Assembly: GCF_001269385.1 (NCBI RefSeq)
Contig: NZ_CXOO01000011.1
Location: 186,001-250,000 of the forward strand
DNA length: 64,000 bases
Direction of reading: 5' to 3'
Source: Limnohabitans sp. DM1
Lineage (GTDB): Bacteria; Pseudomonadota; Gammaproteobacteria; Burkholderiales; Burkholderiaceae_C
Positions within the stretch are counted from its first letter, which is position 1; every line of letters starts with the position of its first letter. Below are positions 26,290 through 36,154 of this stretch, in pieces. The notes beneath the pieces are model-generated. The model did not search any database. It had not been told where the DNA came from and saw nothing but the letters and a program-made list of their open reading frames with translations. The position numbers and the translations under genes were made by a program.

Positions 26290-28965
26290 ATGAGCGCTCA
26301 GGCCACCTCCACAGATCAGACTGGCCCCGCAGGTCTCTCCCCTTTGACCGACTTGGCCCAGCTGCGCGAGACCTACAAGCACGACAAAGCCGCCGTTTTG
26401 CACAGCCTGGCGCACAGCGGTGCCGTGGCGCGTGGACTCAAGCAAACGCTTCGGCAACTGTCCATCCTGGCCGATGGGCTGTTGATTGAACTGTGGCAAA
26501 ACGCGGGATTTGCGCCCGATGTGTGCCTGGTGGCCGTGGGTGGTTTTGGGCGGGCCGAGCTGTTTCCCTATTCGGATGTGGATGTCTTGGTGCTCTTGCC
26601 CGACGGCCAATCGCCAGAGGCTTCGCCCGAATTGCAGGGGCAGCTCGAACGCTTCATTGGCAGCTGCTGGGACACTGGCCTGGAGATTGGCTCCAGCGTG
26701 CGCACCCTGAGCGAGTGCCTGGCCGAGTCGGGCAAAGACATCACGGTGCAGACCTCGCTGCTGGAGTCGCGCCGTGTGACCGGCAACACCCGCTTGTTCA
26801 CCGAGTTTCAAAAGCAGTTCCAGGCAGCCATGGACCCGCAGGCTTTTTGGGTGGCCAAAACCCTGGAAATGCGCCAGCGACATACCAAGTTCGAAGACAC
26901 GCCCTACGCCCTGGAGCCCAACTGCAAGGAATCGCCTGGCGGGCTGCGTGATTTGCAGGTCATTTTGTGGGTGGCCCGCGCTGCCGGTTTGGGCCACAGC
27001 TGGGACGAACTGGCCCGCAAAGGCCTGGCCACACCACTGGAGGCACGGCAGATCAAGCGCAACGAAGCCCTGCTGGGCCTGATCCGCGCCCGCTTGCATT
27101 TGCAGGCCCGGCGGCGCGAAGACCGGCTGGTGTTTGACCTGCAGACCAATGTAGCCGAGTCCTTTGGCTACAGCTCTGACGTGACACCTGAAGGCCGTTT
27201 GGCTTTGCGCGCCAGCGAAAAGCTGATGCGCCAATACTATTGGGCCGCCAAGGCGGTGACCCAGCTCAACCAGATTTTGCTCCTCAACATCGAAGACAGG
27301 CTCCATGCAGAAAGGGGCGAGTCGACTTCAGATCGCATCGCCTTGAACGAGCGGTTTTTTGAAAAAGCCGGCCTGATCGAGGTGGCCAGCGACGACCTGT
27401 ACCAAAAGCACCCCCACGCCATCTTGGAGACTTTTTTGCTCTACCAAGCCACGCCGGGTGTGAAAGGCTTGTCGGCCCGCACGCTGCGGGCACTGTACAA
27501 CGTGCGGGCCATCATGAACGGGCGCTTTCGCGCCGACCCGGTCAACCGGCAGATGTTTTTACAGATCTTGCAGCAGCCCCAGGGCATCACACACGCCATG
27601 CGTTTGATGAACGAAACCTCGGTGCTGGGGCGCTATTTGTGGGTGTTTCGGCGCATCGTCGGCCAGATGCAGCACGACCTGTTTCATGCCTACACGGTGG
27701 ACCAGCACATCCTGATGGTGCTGCGCAATGTGCGGCGCTTTTTCATGGCCGAGCACGCCCACGAATACCCGTTTTGCTCGCAACTGGCCGGAGGCTGGGA
27801 CAAGCCCTGGATTTTATACACCGCCGCCTTGTTTCACGACATTGCCAAAGGCCGGGGCGGCGACCACTCCAAGCTGGGCATTGCCGAGGTGCGCACCTTC
27901 TGCCGCCAGCACGGGGTCGACAAAACCGACGCCCAGTTGCTCGAATTTTTGGTGGGCGAGCACCTGACCATGAGCCATGTGGCCCAAAAGGAAGACCTGA
28001 GCGACCCGGAAGTCATCGGCCGGTTTGCCCAGCGTGTGGGCAACGAGCGTCGCCTGACCGCGCTGTATTTGCTCACCGTGGCCGACATTCGCGGCACCAG
28101 CCCCAAAGTGTGGAACGCCTGGAAAGGCAAGCTGCTGGAAGACCTGTACAAATCCACCCTGCGTGTGCTGGGCGGCCGCGCACCGGACGCCAACGCCGAA
28201 GTCGAGGCCCGCAAGCGAGACGCCCTGATCGAGCTGGCCCGCCACAGCCAGCCGCACGAAGGCCAAAAAGCCCTGTGGGACACGCTGGATGTGGGCTATT
28301 TCATGCGCCACGATGCATCTGACATCGCCTGGCACGCCCGCCAGTTGTCGCGCCATGTGGCCAAACCCGCCGAAAGCCCGGACAAACCCATTGTGCGCGC
28401 ACGCATATCCCCGGTAGGAGAAGGCCTGCAGGTGCTCGTCTTCACGCCCGACCAACCCGACTTGTTTGCCCGCATTTGCGGTCATTTTGACCAATCGGGC
28501 TTCAGCATTCTGGACGCCAAGATCCACACCACACGCACCGGCTGGGCGCTGGACACGTTCCAGATCGTCACGCCCATGCTGCCCGAGCATTACCGCGAAC
28601 TGATGACCATGGTCGAGTCCGGCCTGACGCAAACACTGGAAAAACAAGGCCCCCTGCCCCCGCCCACCCGCGGTCGCGTGTCGCGGCGGGTCAAGAGCTT
28701 CCCGGTCACGCCACGCGTCACCCTCAAGCCCGACGACAAGGCCCAAAACTGGCTGCTCAGCATCTCGGCCAGTGACCGCATCGGCTTGCTCTACAGCATC
28801 GCCACGGTGCTGGCCAAACACGGCATTGACCTGCAGCTGGCCAAAATCAGCACCCTCGGCGAACGCGTGGAAGACACGTTCCTGATCAGCGGCGCCGAGT
28901 TGCAGCAAAACAAGGCGCAGATCGAGATCGAAACGGAGTTGCTGGCGGCACTGCAGGCGGGGTGA
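26290..28965 (+). CDS. glnD: bifunctional [protein-PII] uridylyltransferase/uridylyl-removing enzyme
   Basis: An 891-residue nitrogen sensor that uridylylates PII proteins when glutamine is low and removes UMP when glutamine is high. The nucleotidyltransferase site is [20 protein letters not shown] (about residues 85-104). The HD hydrolase domain has [14 protein letters not shown] and [16 protein letters not shown] (about 465-530). Two ACT domains follow (about 705-780 and 815-891), with [17 protein letters not shown] in the last. All domains are intact. It is co-directional with map, one base apart. It ends 27 bases from a convergent GntR gene. Confidence 0.96.
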   Translation: MSAQATSTDQTGPAGLSPLTDLAQLRETYKHDKAAVLHSLAHSGAVARGLKQTLRQLSILADGLLIELWQNAGFAPDVCLVAVGGFGRAELFPYSDVDVLVLLPDGQSPEASPELQGQLERFIGSCWDTGLEIGSSVRTLSECLAESGKDITVQTSLLESRRVTGNTRLFTEFQKQFQAAMDPQAFWVAKTLEMRQRHTKFEDTPYALEPNCKESPGGLRDLQVILWVARAAGLGHSWDELARKGLATPLEARQIKRNEALLGLIRARLHLQARRREDRLVFDLQTNVAESFGYSSDVTPEGRLALRASEKLMRQYYWAAKAVTQLNQILLLNIEDRLHAERGESTSDRIALNERFFEKAGLIEVASDDLYQKHPHAILETFLLYQATPGVKGLSARTLRALYNVRAIMNGRFRADPVNRQMFLQILQQPQGITHAMRLMNETSVLGRYLWVFRRIVGQMQHDLFHAYTVDQHILMVLRNVRRFFMAEHAHEYPFCSQLAGGWDKPWILYTAALFHDIAKGRGGDHSKLGIAEVRTFCRQHGVDKTDAQLLEFLVGEHLTMSHVAQKEDLSDPEVIGRFAQRVGNERRLTALYLLTVADIRGTSPKVWNAWKGKLLEDLYKSTLRVLGGRAPDANAEVEARKRDALIELARHSQPHEGQKALWDTLDVGYFMRHDASDIAWHARQLSRHVAKPAESPDKPIVRARISPVGEGLQVLVFTPDQPDLFARICGHFDQSGFSILDAKIHTTRTGWALDTFQIVTPMLPEHYRELMTMVESGLTQTLEKQGPLPPPTRGRVSRRVKSFPVTPRVTLKPDDKAQNWLLSISASDRIGLLYSIATVLAKHGIDLQLAKISTLGERVEDTFLISGAELQQNKAQIEIETELLAALQAG

Positions 28966-28992
28966 GGCCAAGCTGCTCAGCCCCGCTGTACA

Positions 28993-29709
28993 TCATTGGC
29001 TCATGCGCGAGCTGTAGCGGCACACCGCCGGATCAAACCAGGTTTTCGAAAACTCGGCCAACTGGTTGGTCGCCGTCCACGAAAGGCGTTCGATATAACC
29101 GCTGCAGTCACCGGGCGAGAGGCCCAGCGGCAAAGCGGCCCAGTCGGGCGCAGCTGCGGCGCTGATCTGGTCTTCCACCCGGGCAATCCAGACCCCCAGG
29201 CGCTGCTGGTAGAACAAATACATGGAATCGCCCAACTCCTGCAGACTCAGGTCGGGGCAAGCGCCGGCCGGAAACCAGATTTCTTCGAGCGCCACAGGCT
29301 GACCACTCAAAAACCGCATGCGGCGCACCCGCCAGCAAGCGGCGCCCGGCGCCACCAGCGCCGGCCATTGGGCGGGCAAGTACTGCTGGCTCAAGTCCAG
29401 AATGTGCGCGGTTGGCAAGCCCGGGCCATCGGTCAACTCCAGGCGAAACAGCTCGTAAATTTGCGCCGTCCCCCGGGTTTGGCGCACGTAAGTGCCCGAA
29501 CCCTGGATGCGTTCAAGTACCTCTTGCGCCTCCAGCAAAGCCAGCGATTTTCGCAAGGTGCCCACCGCCACCGACAGGCGTTGGGCCAGCTCGGCCTCCG
29601 TGGGCAAACGCTCACCGCTGTGCCAATAACCGGCCTTGATTTGTCGGGCCAGCAATTCCGCAATCTGCAGGTAAACAGGCAATGGTTTGGCAGCAGTGGC
29701 CACTTTCAT
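28993..29709 (-). CDS. GntR/HutC-family transcriptional regulator (UTRA domain)
   Basis: A 238-residue regulator. The N-terminal winged helix is clear (LPVYLQIAELLARQIKAG, ERLPTEAELAQRLSVAVGTLRKSLALL), and the C-terminal part is a UTRA effector domain (RVRRMRFLSGQPVALEEIWFP; LGVWIARVEDQIS). HutC-type regulators usually repress a neighbouring catabolic operon and are released by a pathway metabolite. It is divergent from the monooxygenase operon that begins at 29798, its likely target. The effector cannot be predicted. Confidence 0.88.
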   Translation of the reverse strand: MKVATAAKPLPVYLQIAELLARQIKAGYWHSGERLPTEAELAQRLSVAVGTLRKSLALLEAQEVLERIQGSGTYVRQTRGTAQIYELFRLELTDGPGLPTAHILDLSQQYLPAQWPALVAPGAACWRVRRMRFLSGQPVALEEIWFPAGACPDLSLQELGDSMYLFYQQRLGVWIARVEDQISAAAAPDWAALPLGLSPGDCSGYIERLSWTATNQLAEFSKTWFDPAVCRYSSRMSQ

Positions 29710-29728
29710 AAGGCTAAAACCTCAAAAC

Positions 29729-29742
29729 TCGGGGAAACCCGA
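29729..29742. promoter_or_regulatory. inverted repeat between the HutC-type regulator and the monooxygenase operon
   Basis: TCGGG and CCCGA form an inverted repeat around GAAA in the 88-base divergent gap. It could be an operator, but it is short, and the nearby AT-rich TCATATATCATTCATTCA is an equally good candidate region. Confidence 0.3.
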
Positions 29743-29797
29743 ATGCCAAGGTGAGTCAATTCATATATCATTCATTCACTTTCATGAGGAGTTCGAC

Positions 29798-30955
29798 ATG
29801 AGCATTGTTCCCGTCAAAGGAGAAGACGTCCAGGGTGCCGAAGTGGCCTGGTTCGCCCCTTTGTGTTCCGATGATTTTCGCCACCTGGGCGTGCCCGAAG
29901 GTGATTTGCGCAGCAACTGGGCCAACACCAGCCGCATTGTCGAGCGCGCAGATCAATTGGGCTACCGCAACATCCTGTGCCCATCATCCTACCAAGTCGG
30001 CCAGGACACCTTGACCTTTGCCGCCGCTGTGGCCCACAAAACCAAGCGCATGAACCTGCTGGCAGCCATCCGCTGCGGCGAAACCCACCCGGCCATGCTG
30101 GCACGCACCGTGGCCACACTGGACCACATTCTGGAGGGACGCCTCACGCTCAACGTCATCTCGTCCGACTTTCCGGGTCAACAAGAAGACAGCGCGTACC
30201 GCTACCGCCGCTCATGGGAAGTGGTCGAAATCCTCAAGCAAGCCTGGACCCAGGACGAAATCAATTACGACGGCGAGATCTACAAACTCAAGGGCCTGTC
30301 TACCGACCCGGTACGCCCCTACCAGACCAACGGTGGACCCTTGCTGTATTTCGGTGGTTACAGCCCCGATGCCCTGGCCCTGTGCGGTGCGCATTGCGAC
30401 ACCTATTTGATGTGGCCCGAGCCCAAAGATGTGTTGGCCCAGCGCATGCGCGATGTGCACGCCCAAGCCGAAAAGCATGGCCGCTTGCTCGACTACGGCC
30501 TGCGGGTGCACATGATCGTGCGTGACACACAAGCCGAGGCGCGGGAATACGCGGCCGAACTGGTGTCGCAGCTGGACGACGAAAAGGGCCGCGAAATCCG
30601 CCGCCGGGCCCTGGACGCCACCAGCTTGGGCGTGTCGCTGCAAAGCGCCAACCGCGACCGCGCAGACGACGAAGGCTACATCGAGCCCCACCTGTGGACC
30701 GGCGTGGGCCGTGCCCGAAGCGGCTGCGGCGCAGCCTTGGTGGGCAGCGTGGACCAGGTGCTCAGCGAAATCGAGGCTTACCAGAAGATGGGCATTCGGG
30801 CCTTCATTTTTTCCGGTTACCCCCACCTGCAGGAATGCGAAATCTTCGGCACCAAAGTGTTGCCGCAGCTCAAAACCGTGTCCCTTGCCCAAGAATATGG
30901 CCGTGTTCCGGCCCAAACACCGCCCACACCCCTGGGCACAGGAGTTCGCAAATGA
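29798..30955 (+). CDS. LLM-class flavin-dependent monooxygenase, SsuD-like
   Basis: A 385-residue bacterial-luciferase-like TIM barrel that uses reduced FMN and O2. SsuD-type pieces include RNILCPSSYQVGQDTLTF, LLAAIRCGETHPAMLART, LTLNVISSDFPGQ, YRYRRSWEVVEILKQAW and LYFGGYSPDALALCG. Family members split alkanesulfonates to aldehyde and sulfite or perform related oxidations. The ATG at 29798 follows GAGGAG; the upstream in-frame stretch lies in the promoter gap. It is the first of four close genes whose other products (aldo/keto reductase, flavin reductase, TauE/SafE exporter) fit a desulfonation pathway. Substrate specificity is an inference from context only. Confidence 0.87.
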   Translation: MSIVPVKGEDVQGAEVAWFAPLCSDDFRHLGVPEGDLRSNWANTSRIVERADQLGYRNILCPSSYQVGQDTLTFAAAVAHKTKRMNLLAAIRCGETHPAMLARTVATLDHILEGRLTLNVISSDFPGQQEDSAYRYRRSWEVVEILKQAWTQDEINYDGEIYKLKGLSTDPVRPYQTNGGPLLYFGGYSPDALALCGAHCDTYLMWPEPKDVLAQRMRDVHAQAEKHGRLLDYGLRVHMIVRDTQAEAREYAAELVSQLDDEKGREIRRRALDATSLGVSLQSANRDRADDEGYIEPHLWTGVGRARSGCGAALVGSVDQVLSEIEAYQKMGIRAFIFSGYPHLQECEIFGTKVLPQLKTVSLAQEYGRVPAQTPPTPLGTGVRK

Positions 30956-31878
30956 GTTCAAACCACATCGGCCGCATCACGCTGCCCAACGGCCGCAGCC
31001 TCAGCCGCATGGCCTATGGCGTGTGGCGCCTGTCCGAAGCCGCAGATCATTCGGTCAACGCCAACCTGGCGCGCATTGACGCCTGTCTGGCGCAAGGCAT
31101 CACCACCTTTGACCATGCCGACATCTACGGCAATTACAGCTGCGAAGCATTATTTGGTCAGGCCATCAAAGCCCGCCCCAGCCTGAAAGACCAGATTGAG
31201 ATCGTCACCAAGACCGACATCATGCTGTTGTCGGACAAATGGCCGAACACCCGCGTCAAGCATTACGACACCAGCGCTGCCCACGTCACCGCCAGCGTCG
31301 AGCGCTCGCTCAGCCGCATCGGCGTGGACGTGATCGACCTGCTTTTGATCCACCGCCCCGACCCCCTGATGGACGCACAAGCCCTGGGCGCGTGTCTGGA
31401 CGGCCTGATCGACAGCGGCAAGCTGCGCGGCGTAGGCGTGTCCAACTTCATGCCCTGGGACGTGGATTTGCTGCAGTCGTGCATGAAGCACAAGCTGCAA
31501 ACCAACCAGATTGAGCTGGGCTTGCTGAACCCTGCCCCCTTCATCAACGGCCAACTGGCCCATGCCCAGCAGCACCGCATGCCGGTGATGGCCTGGTCCC
31601 CTCTGGGCGGCGGTCGACTGCATTCGCAAGCGGGCACGCCTGGCACCGCGGCAGCACGCCTGGCCCCCAAGCTGGCCGAGCTGGCCCAAGCTGCAGGCAC
31701 CGACACCACCGCCGTGGCCATGGCTTGGTTGATGCACCACCCGGTGCAGGTCTTGCCTGTCATGGGCACCAACCAGATCGAGCGCATCGCCCGCTTTGGC
31801 GACACCGCCCGCGTGCCCATGGACCGCCAGACCTGGTACGAACTGTACGAATTGGCCAACGGCCACGAAGTGCCCTGA
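30952..31878 (+). CDS. aldo/keto reductase, YdhF-like
   Basis: A 308-residue NADPH-dependent reductase. The catalytic set is visible: Asp and Tyr in FDHADIYGNYSCEALF, Lys in IVTKTDIML and His in LLLIHRPDPLMDA. The NADPH-binding C-terminal region is represented by LPVMGTNQIERIARFG. The sequence VSNFMPWDVDLLQSCMKH and the general layout match E. coli YdhF. Its start overlaps the monooxygenase stop by ATGA, so the two are coupled; it might reduce the aldehyde released by the monooxygenase. No direct evidence names the substrate. Confidence 0.88.
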   Translation: MSSNHIGRITLPNGRSLSRMAYGVWRLSEAADHSVNANLARIDACLAQGITTFDHADIYGNYSCEALFGQAIKARPSLKDQIEIVTKTDIMLLSDKWPNTRVKHYDTSAAHVTASVERSLSRIGVDVIDLLLIHRPDPLMDAQALGACLDGLIDSGKLRGVGVSNFMPWDVDLLQSCMKHKLQTNQIELGLLNPAPFINGQLAHAQQHRMPVMAWSPLGGGRLHSQAGTPGTAAARLAPKLAELAQAAGTDTTAVAMAWLMHHPVQVLPVMGTNQIERIARFGDTARVPMDRQTWYELYELANGHEVP

Positions 31879-31894
31879 TGGGCCAAGGCCTGCC

Positions 31895-31914
31895 CGCCCC
31901 CCTGTTGGGGGGCG
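31895..31914 (+). other. intercistronic hairpin between aldo/keto reductase and flavin reductase genes
   Basis: CGCCCCCC and GGGGGGCG pair perfectly around TGTT. No T-run follows directly, so it more likely tunes mRNA stability or partial read-through than terminates fully. Confidence 0.5.
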
Positions 31915-31967
31915 CAGCACAAGCTCCTTTTTCCCCAAAATTTGACCCCGACTGTTTGAAAGTACCC

Positions 31968-32498
31968 ATGCGCCACATGCCCGATGCCATGCCTGCCGCC
32001 GCTCAAGCCCCCTCGTCCGACCCGGCCGAATACCGCAAAGCCTTGTCCTGTTTTGCCACCGGGGTGACGGTGGTCACCTCCCACTGGCAAGGCAGCGACT
32101 GGGGCATGACCTGCAACTCGTTTTCGTCAGTCTCGTTGGAGCCCCGGCTGGTGCTGTGGAGCATCCGCAAAGCAGCCAGCAGCCTGGACGCCTTCACCCG
32201 CTCGGGAGGCTTCACGGTCAATGTCTTGTCCAGTGAGCAAGAAGCGCTGGCCAAACAGTTCGCCACGGGGGACATGGCCGCACGCTTTGCCGGAGTGCCC
32301 ACCACACGCCAAGACAGCCAGCGCCAACGTTTGAATGCGGCCGTGGCCTGGTTTGACTGCCAACTCCACCAACTGGTGGATGCGGGCGACCACCACATCG
32401 TGATCGGCCAGGTGCAAAACTTTGGCTGGCAAGACGACGCGAGCGCCCTGACTTTCTGGCGCAGCCGCTTTGGCCAATTCGAGGCCCTGCCTGCATGA
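31968..32498 (+). CDS. flavin reductase family protein (FMN reductase)
   Basis: A 176-residue flavin reductase of the HpaC/RutF-like family. The FMN fold motifs are YRKALSCFATGVTVVTS, GMTCNSFSSVSLEPRLVLW, GFTVNVLSSEQEALA and the C-terminal HHIVIGQVQNF. It would supply reduced FMN to the upstream monooxygenase. The ATG at 31968 is used; a second ATG at 31977 is equally possible, and neither has a strong ribosome site. The stop overlaps the transporter start by ATGA. Confidence 0.88.
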   Translation: MRHMPDAMPAAAQAPSSDPAEYRKALSCFATGVTVVTSHWQGSDWGMTCNSFSSVSLEPRLVLWSIRKAASSLDAFTRSGGFTVNVLSSEQEALAKQFATGDMAARFAGVPTTRQDSQRQRLNAAVAWFDCQLHQLVDAGDHHIVIGQVQNFGWQDDASALTFWRSRFGQFEALPA

Positions 32499-33274
32499 TC
32501 CCGCTTTGGTTGTTGTTTGTGCTGGTGGGCGCAGCTGGCGGCTTCACCGCAGGTTTGTTTGGTGTGGGCGGTGGCCTGGTCATCGTGCCCACGCTCTACT
32601 TTCTTTGGCACACCGACCCGGTGCTGGGCCCCGAAGTCATGCACTTTGCAGTGGCCACCTCGCTGGCCTGCATTGTCGTCACCTCATTGACCAGTTCCTG
32701 GACCCATTGGCGCGCCAAACGCCTGCAATTTGATCGCCTGCATTGGCTGGCCTTGGCCGTGAGCCTGGGCTCGATCACGGCGGTCTGGCTGGCCAACTGG
32801 CTGCCATCGCAATGGCTCAAACTGGGTTTTGGCCTGTTTGCACTGAGCACCTGCCTGAGCTTGCTGCGCCCCAAAAAAGAATCTCTCGTCAAACCCATCC
32901 CCCAGCGCAACGAACTTTTGGGTGCAGGCGCTTTCATTGGCCACCTGTCGACTTTGTTGGGCGTCAGCGGCGGCGCCATGACCGTGCCTTACCTGGTGCT
33001 GCGCGGTGTGGACATGCGCCAGGCCGTGGTGGTCAGCTCGGCCGTGGCCATCCCCATCTCGCTGATCGGCGCGGTGGGTCTGGCCCTGACCGGTCCCCAT
33101 GGAGCGCAAACCTGGGGTTATGTGCACTGGCCCGCCTTTGTGGGCATCAGCTTGGTCAGCATCATGTTTGCCAACTGGGGTGCACGCCTGTCCCAGCGCA
33201 TGGACAAGCGCAAATTGCAAATGGCCTTCGCCGGATTTTTGGCCCTGGTGGCGGCCCACATGCTGCTGTATTGA
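32495..33274 (+). CDS. TSUP-family (TauE/SafE) membrane transporter
   Basis: A 259-residue inner-membrane protein with about seven or eight helices. The two TSUP repeats open with GGFTAGLFGVGGGLVIVPTL (about residues 13-32) and HLSTLLGVSGGAMTVPYLVL (about 150-170). TSUP proteins move sulfite, sulfoacetate and other organosulfur or small anions; TauE and SafE are sulfite exporters. As the last gene of a monooxygenase/flavin reductase operon it may export sulfite freed by desulfonation. Confidence 0.88.
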   Translation: MIPLWLLFVLVGAAGGFTAGLFGVGGGLVIVPTLYFLWHTDPVLGPEVMHFAVATSLACIVVTSLTSSWTHWRAKRLQFDRLHWLALAVSLGSITAVWLANWLPSQWLKLGFGLFALSTCLSLLRPKKESLVKPIPQRNELLGAGAFIGHLSTLLGVSGGAMTVPYLVLRGVDMRQAVVVSSAVAIPISLIGAVGLALTGPHGAQTWGYVHWPAFVGISLVSIMFANWGARLSQRMDKRKLQMAFAGFLALVAAHMLLY

Positions 33275-33524
33275 AGGCTCAACTCAAGGGTTTGTCGCCT
33301 TTATGCATGCCCGGGACTGCGCGGGCAAAACTGGGCTGATCACCATCCGGGAACGCTTGACTCGCCCGTTTTTCACGGGCGAACAACTGAGCCACACAGC
33401 CCCGCACATGCTGGTTCAGGCCTTGTCATAAAAGTTTCGACACCATGTTCCTGCTTGGTCAGCACGGTGCATTCCTTGCTGTTTGCCACTGACGATGGCA
33501 CCAGTGCCGGTCTTTTGTCGACTT

Positions 33525-33692
33525 TAATCAGGCCGTTTGAAGTCTGAAACGAAGATCAGACGCTTGGCATATATTGGCAGCACTTTTGCTCCTGCCGCCT
33601 TTGCGATGGGTGTTGGTCTGCGAGAGTTGATGTCGGCGGGGCGCCGCTTCTGAAGGTGAAGGGCCTTGCCAACTTCATGGGGCCGGAACATA
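33525..33692. mobile_element. MITE-like element copy A
   Basis: A ~165-bp non-coding sequence starting with GGCCGTTTGAAGTCTGA and ending in AACTTCATGGGGCCGGAACAT, which are inverted versions of each other. It matches copy D (47531-47715) along its length, including AGATCAGRCGCTTGG and GGTCTGCGAGRGTTGAT. It is the most decayed of the four copies at its right end. Confidence 0.6.
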
Positions 33693-33760
33693 CCCCGGAT
33701 ATTTGACCGTAGTCCGTAAACACGAGGACGGCTTTGCCCGTGAATTGCCCGAACATTGAG

Positions 33761-33938
33761 TTATAAATTCGGCCCGCTGAAGTCTGAGCCGTGTGTTGCC
33801 CGTTGGGAGTATTTTGTGGGAGCTTGCCAGCCAAGCGAAAAGCCTGTGCTCCACAAGCGTCTGATCGCCAGCAGGGCTAGCTCCAACAAGGTGCAAGATT
33901 GAAGTCACCCTGCAAACTTCACAGGGCCGGATCAATAG
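33761..33938. mobile_element. MITE-like element copy B
   Basis: About 178 bp, nearly identical to copy C (42721-42897). Outer inverted repeats: TTATAAATTCGGCCC...GAAGTCTGA on the left and the inverse of that pattern at the right end, finishing GGGCCGGATCAATAG. An inner inverted pair resembles REP sequences: TTGTGGGAGCTTGCC (33814-33828) and GGCTAGCTCCAACAA (33875-33889). It has no coding capacity and lies 68 bp from copy A. Confidence 0.75.
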
Positions 33939-34415
33939 CGAATCCTGATGTGAGGACGGGCAATGCCGAAAGCTAACAGCACACCTCAAAAAGCACTTGA
34001 TGTGGGCACGATCGATTTCGGGCTGTTGCGTTGTCGCAAGATGGCGGCGGTGGTCAAGCGCCACACGCGGTGTATTGGCCTGTACCTGGTCTTGAATTGG
34101 CCCAATGCAGCAATCTTTGCGCACGCCGTGTATCGGCTGCGCTCACGCTCTATGCCAGTGCAGCGCTTGGACTGCGCGATGACACAAAAACGGTCTGCAA
34201 GCCAAGACGGGATGGGGTTGCCGTATTCAGGTGGATTGGCAGAGCGTCTGCTCCGCCTCTGGCTGTTGGCAAGGGTTTCGACAGAGCAGTCACCAAGACA
34301 CAATCCGTGCTTTGCGACGCCGTTCACCCATCGGGTGGGTGTTCCCCAAGCACAAACACCCACGCCAGAGCTGACCATCCGGGCAGTTACATGAAAGAAA
34401 CTGCCGGATCCAGAG
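33939..34415. other. intergenic stretch without a recognisable gene
   Basis: Open frames exist on both strands here (up to about 149 codons) but overlap each other, match no family I know, and lack convincing ribosome sites. A short inverted repeat occurs around the GTTCACCCATCGGGTGGGTG segment near 34323. I see nothing else; it may be a decayed remnant between two elements and the ABC operon end. Confidence 0.5.
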
Positions 34416-35252
34416 TCAGCCCTTGAGGCCACCCTGGGTCAAACCGCCAACGACCCGCTCCTGAAAAATCGCAATCAGGATGGCCACCGGCACAATGGCC
34501 ACGATGAGCGCCGCAGAAATGATCGGCCAGGGGAAGGTGAACTCGCCTTGGTACAAGGTGATGCCCACTGGCAAAGTGCGTGCGCCCGGGCTGGAGTTGA
34601 GCGACAAGGCCAGCAAAAACTCGTCCCATGAATTGACAAAGGCCAGGATGCCTGCGGTAAAGACGCCGGGCGCGGCCAGCGGCACCACCACATGCCACAA
34701 AGCGCCCAAGCGGGTGCAGCCGTCGATCATGGCGGCGTTCTCCAGGTCTCGCGGAATGCTCTGGAAAAAGCTCACCAGCACCAAGGTGCACACCGGCAAA
34801 TTCAGCACCACGTACGGCAAGATCAGCGCCATGTAGGTGTTGAGCCAGCCCAAAGCCCGCATGGTCTCAAATATCGGCACCAGCAAAGTCACCAGCGGGA
34901 ACATGCTGGAGGCCACGATGCAGGTCAGGATCAGCTCACGCCGCTTGAGGTTCAGGCGGGCGATGGCGTAGGCCGCAAACGCCGCCACCAGCAAAGACAA
35001 CACGGTGGCGCCCGTGGCCACGATGACGCTGTTTTTCATGTAGTGCAGCAAGGGCTGGTCGGTGAAGGCGCGCACGTAGTTGCCCAGCATCGGGTTCTCG
35101 GGCCACCAGGTGATGGGTTTTTGCACCAACTCGGTCTCGGTCTTGAGCGATGTGAACAAAATCCAGACGGCTGGGAAAAAGCCGTTGAACACCACGATGG
35201 CCGCCGCTGCCCAGCGCAGCATGGGGGCGGACCAAAAAGACTGTTCTCTCAT
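34416..35252 (-). CDS. carbohydrate ABC transporter permease, MalG/UgpE type
   Basis: A 278-residue inner-membrane permease with six helices. The EAA loop that contacts the ATPase is seen in ENAAMIDGCTRLGALWHVVVPLA (quoted in part: ENAAMIDGCTRLGALW), and the N-terminal helix plus PENPMLGNYVRAF match the MalG/UgpE class. It pairs with the MalF/UgpA-type permease encoded just upstream, whose stop overlaps its start by ATGA. It is the last gene of the ABC operon. Confidence 0.92.
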   Translation of the reverse strand: MREQSFWSAPMLRWAAAAIVVFNGFFPAVWILFTSLKTETELVQKPITWWPENPMLGNYVRAFTDQPLLHYMKNSVIVATGATVLSLLVAAFAAYAIARLNLKRRELILTCIVASSMFPLVTLLVPIFETMRALGWLNTYMALILPYVVLNLPVCTLVLVSFFQSIPRDLENAAMIDGCTRLGALWHVVVPLAAPGVFTAGILAFVNSWDEFLLALSLNSSPGARTLPVGITLYQGEFTFPWPIISAALIVAIVPVAILIAIFQERVVGGLTQGGLKG

Positions 35253-36127
35253 GACGCGTTCTTTCCAATATGGCGCAAGTAAAAGCCGGTGACAAACATA
35301 GAGATGACAAACATGAACACCGCCAAGGTGGAGCCAAAGCTGATGCTGGAGTAATCGATGGTGTATTTGTGGATCAGCATGGCCAGGGTTTCGGTGGCTT
35401 CGCCCGGGCCGCCCTTGGTCATGGTGTAGGGGATGTCAAAGGTCTGCAGCGCCGTGATGGTCCTGAAAATCAGCGCCACGATGATGCTGGGCATGAGCAT
35501 GGGGATGGTGATTTCCCAAAACTGTTGCCAGCGGCTGGCGCCGTCCACCTCGGCCGCTTCGTACAGGGATTTGGGGATCATTTGCAGGCCAGCCAACAAA
35601 ATCAGGGCCATGAAGGACGAGGTCTTCCAGATGATGGTCAGGCAAATGGCGGCGAAGGCCCAGTTGGGCTTCAAGAGCCAGCTGGTGGGCTCGGTTTGCA
35701 GGCCCAGGCGAGAAAGCACATCGTTCACCACCCCATATTCGGTGTGAAAAAACCAGGCAAAGATCAGGCCGGCAAAGGACAGGGGCAAGGCCCAGGGCAA
35801 GAGCAAAGACAGGCGCACGGGCCACTTGCGCTTGAACGGCAGATTGGCCAGCATGGCCAGGCCCAGGCCCACGATCAAGGCCCCGGGCACGGTGATCAGG
35901 GTGATCAGCAAGGTGTTCTTGGTGGCGTTCCAGAACAAGGGGTCTTGCACCACGTCCACGTAGTTGGTCAGCCCCAGAAACAGGCCGGTCTTGTCCACAT
36001 CGAACAAGCTGTTGTAGACCAGTTTGCCGATGGGGTAGACGACGATCAAAAGCAGCAGCAAAAAAGCAGGTGCCAGCAGCATCAAGGCCAGCGTTTTTTC
36101 GGTCGGATCGCGGAGTTTGGACAGCAT
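35249..36127 (-). CDS. carbohydrate ABC transporter permease, MalF/UgpA type
   Basis: A roughly 292-residue six-helix permease. Family marks are EKTLALMLLAPAFLLLLLIV, TNYVDVVQDPLFWNATKNT and the EAA loop LYEAAEVDGASRWQQFWEIT. I use the ATG at 36127 (MLSKLRDPTEKTLAL). In-frame GTG and TTG codons reach 36193, but the DNA there includes the hairpin downstream of the binding-protein gene, so an extension into it is unlikely. No good ribosome site settles the start. Confidence 0.9.
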   Translation of the reverse strand: MLSKLRDPTEKTLALMLLAPAFLLLLLIVVYPIGKLVYNSLFDVDKTGLFLGLTNYVDVVQDPLFWNATKNTLLITLITVPGALIVGLGLAMLANLPFKRKWPVRLSLLLPWALPLSFAGLIFAWFFHTEYGVVNDVLSRLGLQTEPTSWLLKPNWAFAAICLTIIWKTSSFMALILLAGLQMIPKSLYEAAEVDGASRWQQFWEITIPMLMPSIIVALIFRTITALQTFDIPYTMTKGGPGEATETLAMLIHKYTIDYSSISFGSTLAVFMFVISMFVTGFYLRHIGKNAS

Positions 36128-36154
36128 GGTCAAGTTCACAAGGCTCACAGAAAA

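Noticed and set aside
26263..27306. Minus-strand open frame opposite glnD
   Set aside because: No domain, no ribosome site, and it lies opposite the conserved GlnD nucleotidyltransferase.
33963..34394. 143-codon plus-strand open frame between the MITEs and the ABC operon
   Set aside because: It overlaps equally long minus-strand frames, resembles no family known to me, and has no convincing start signal.
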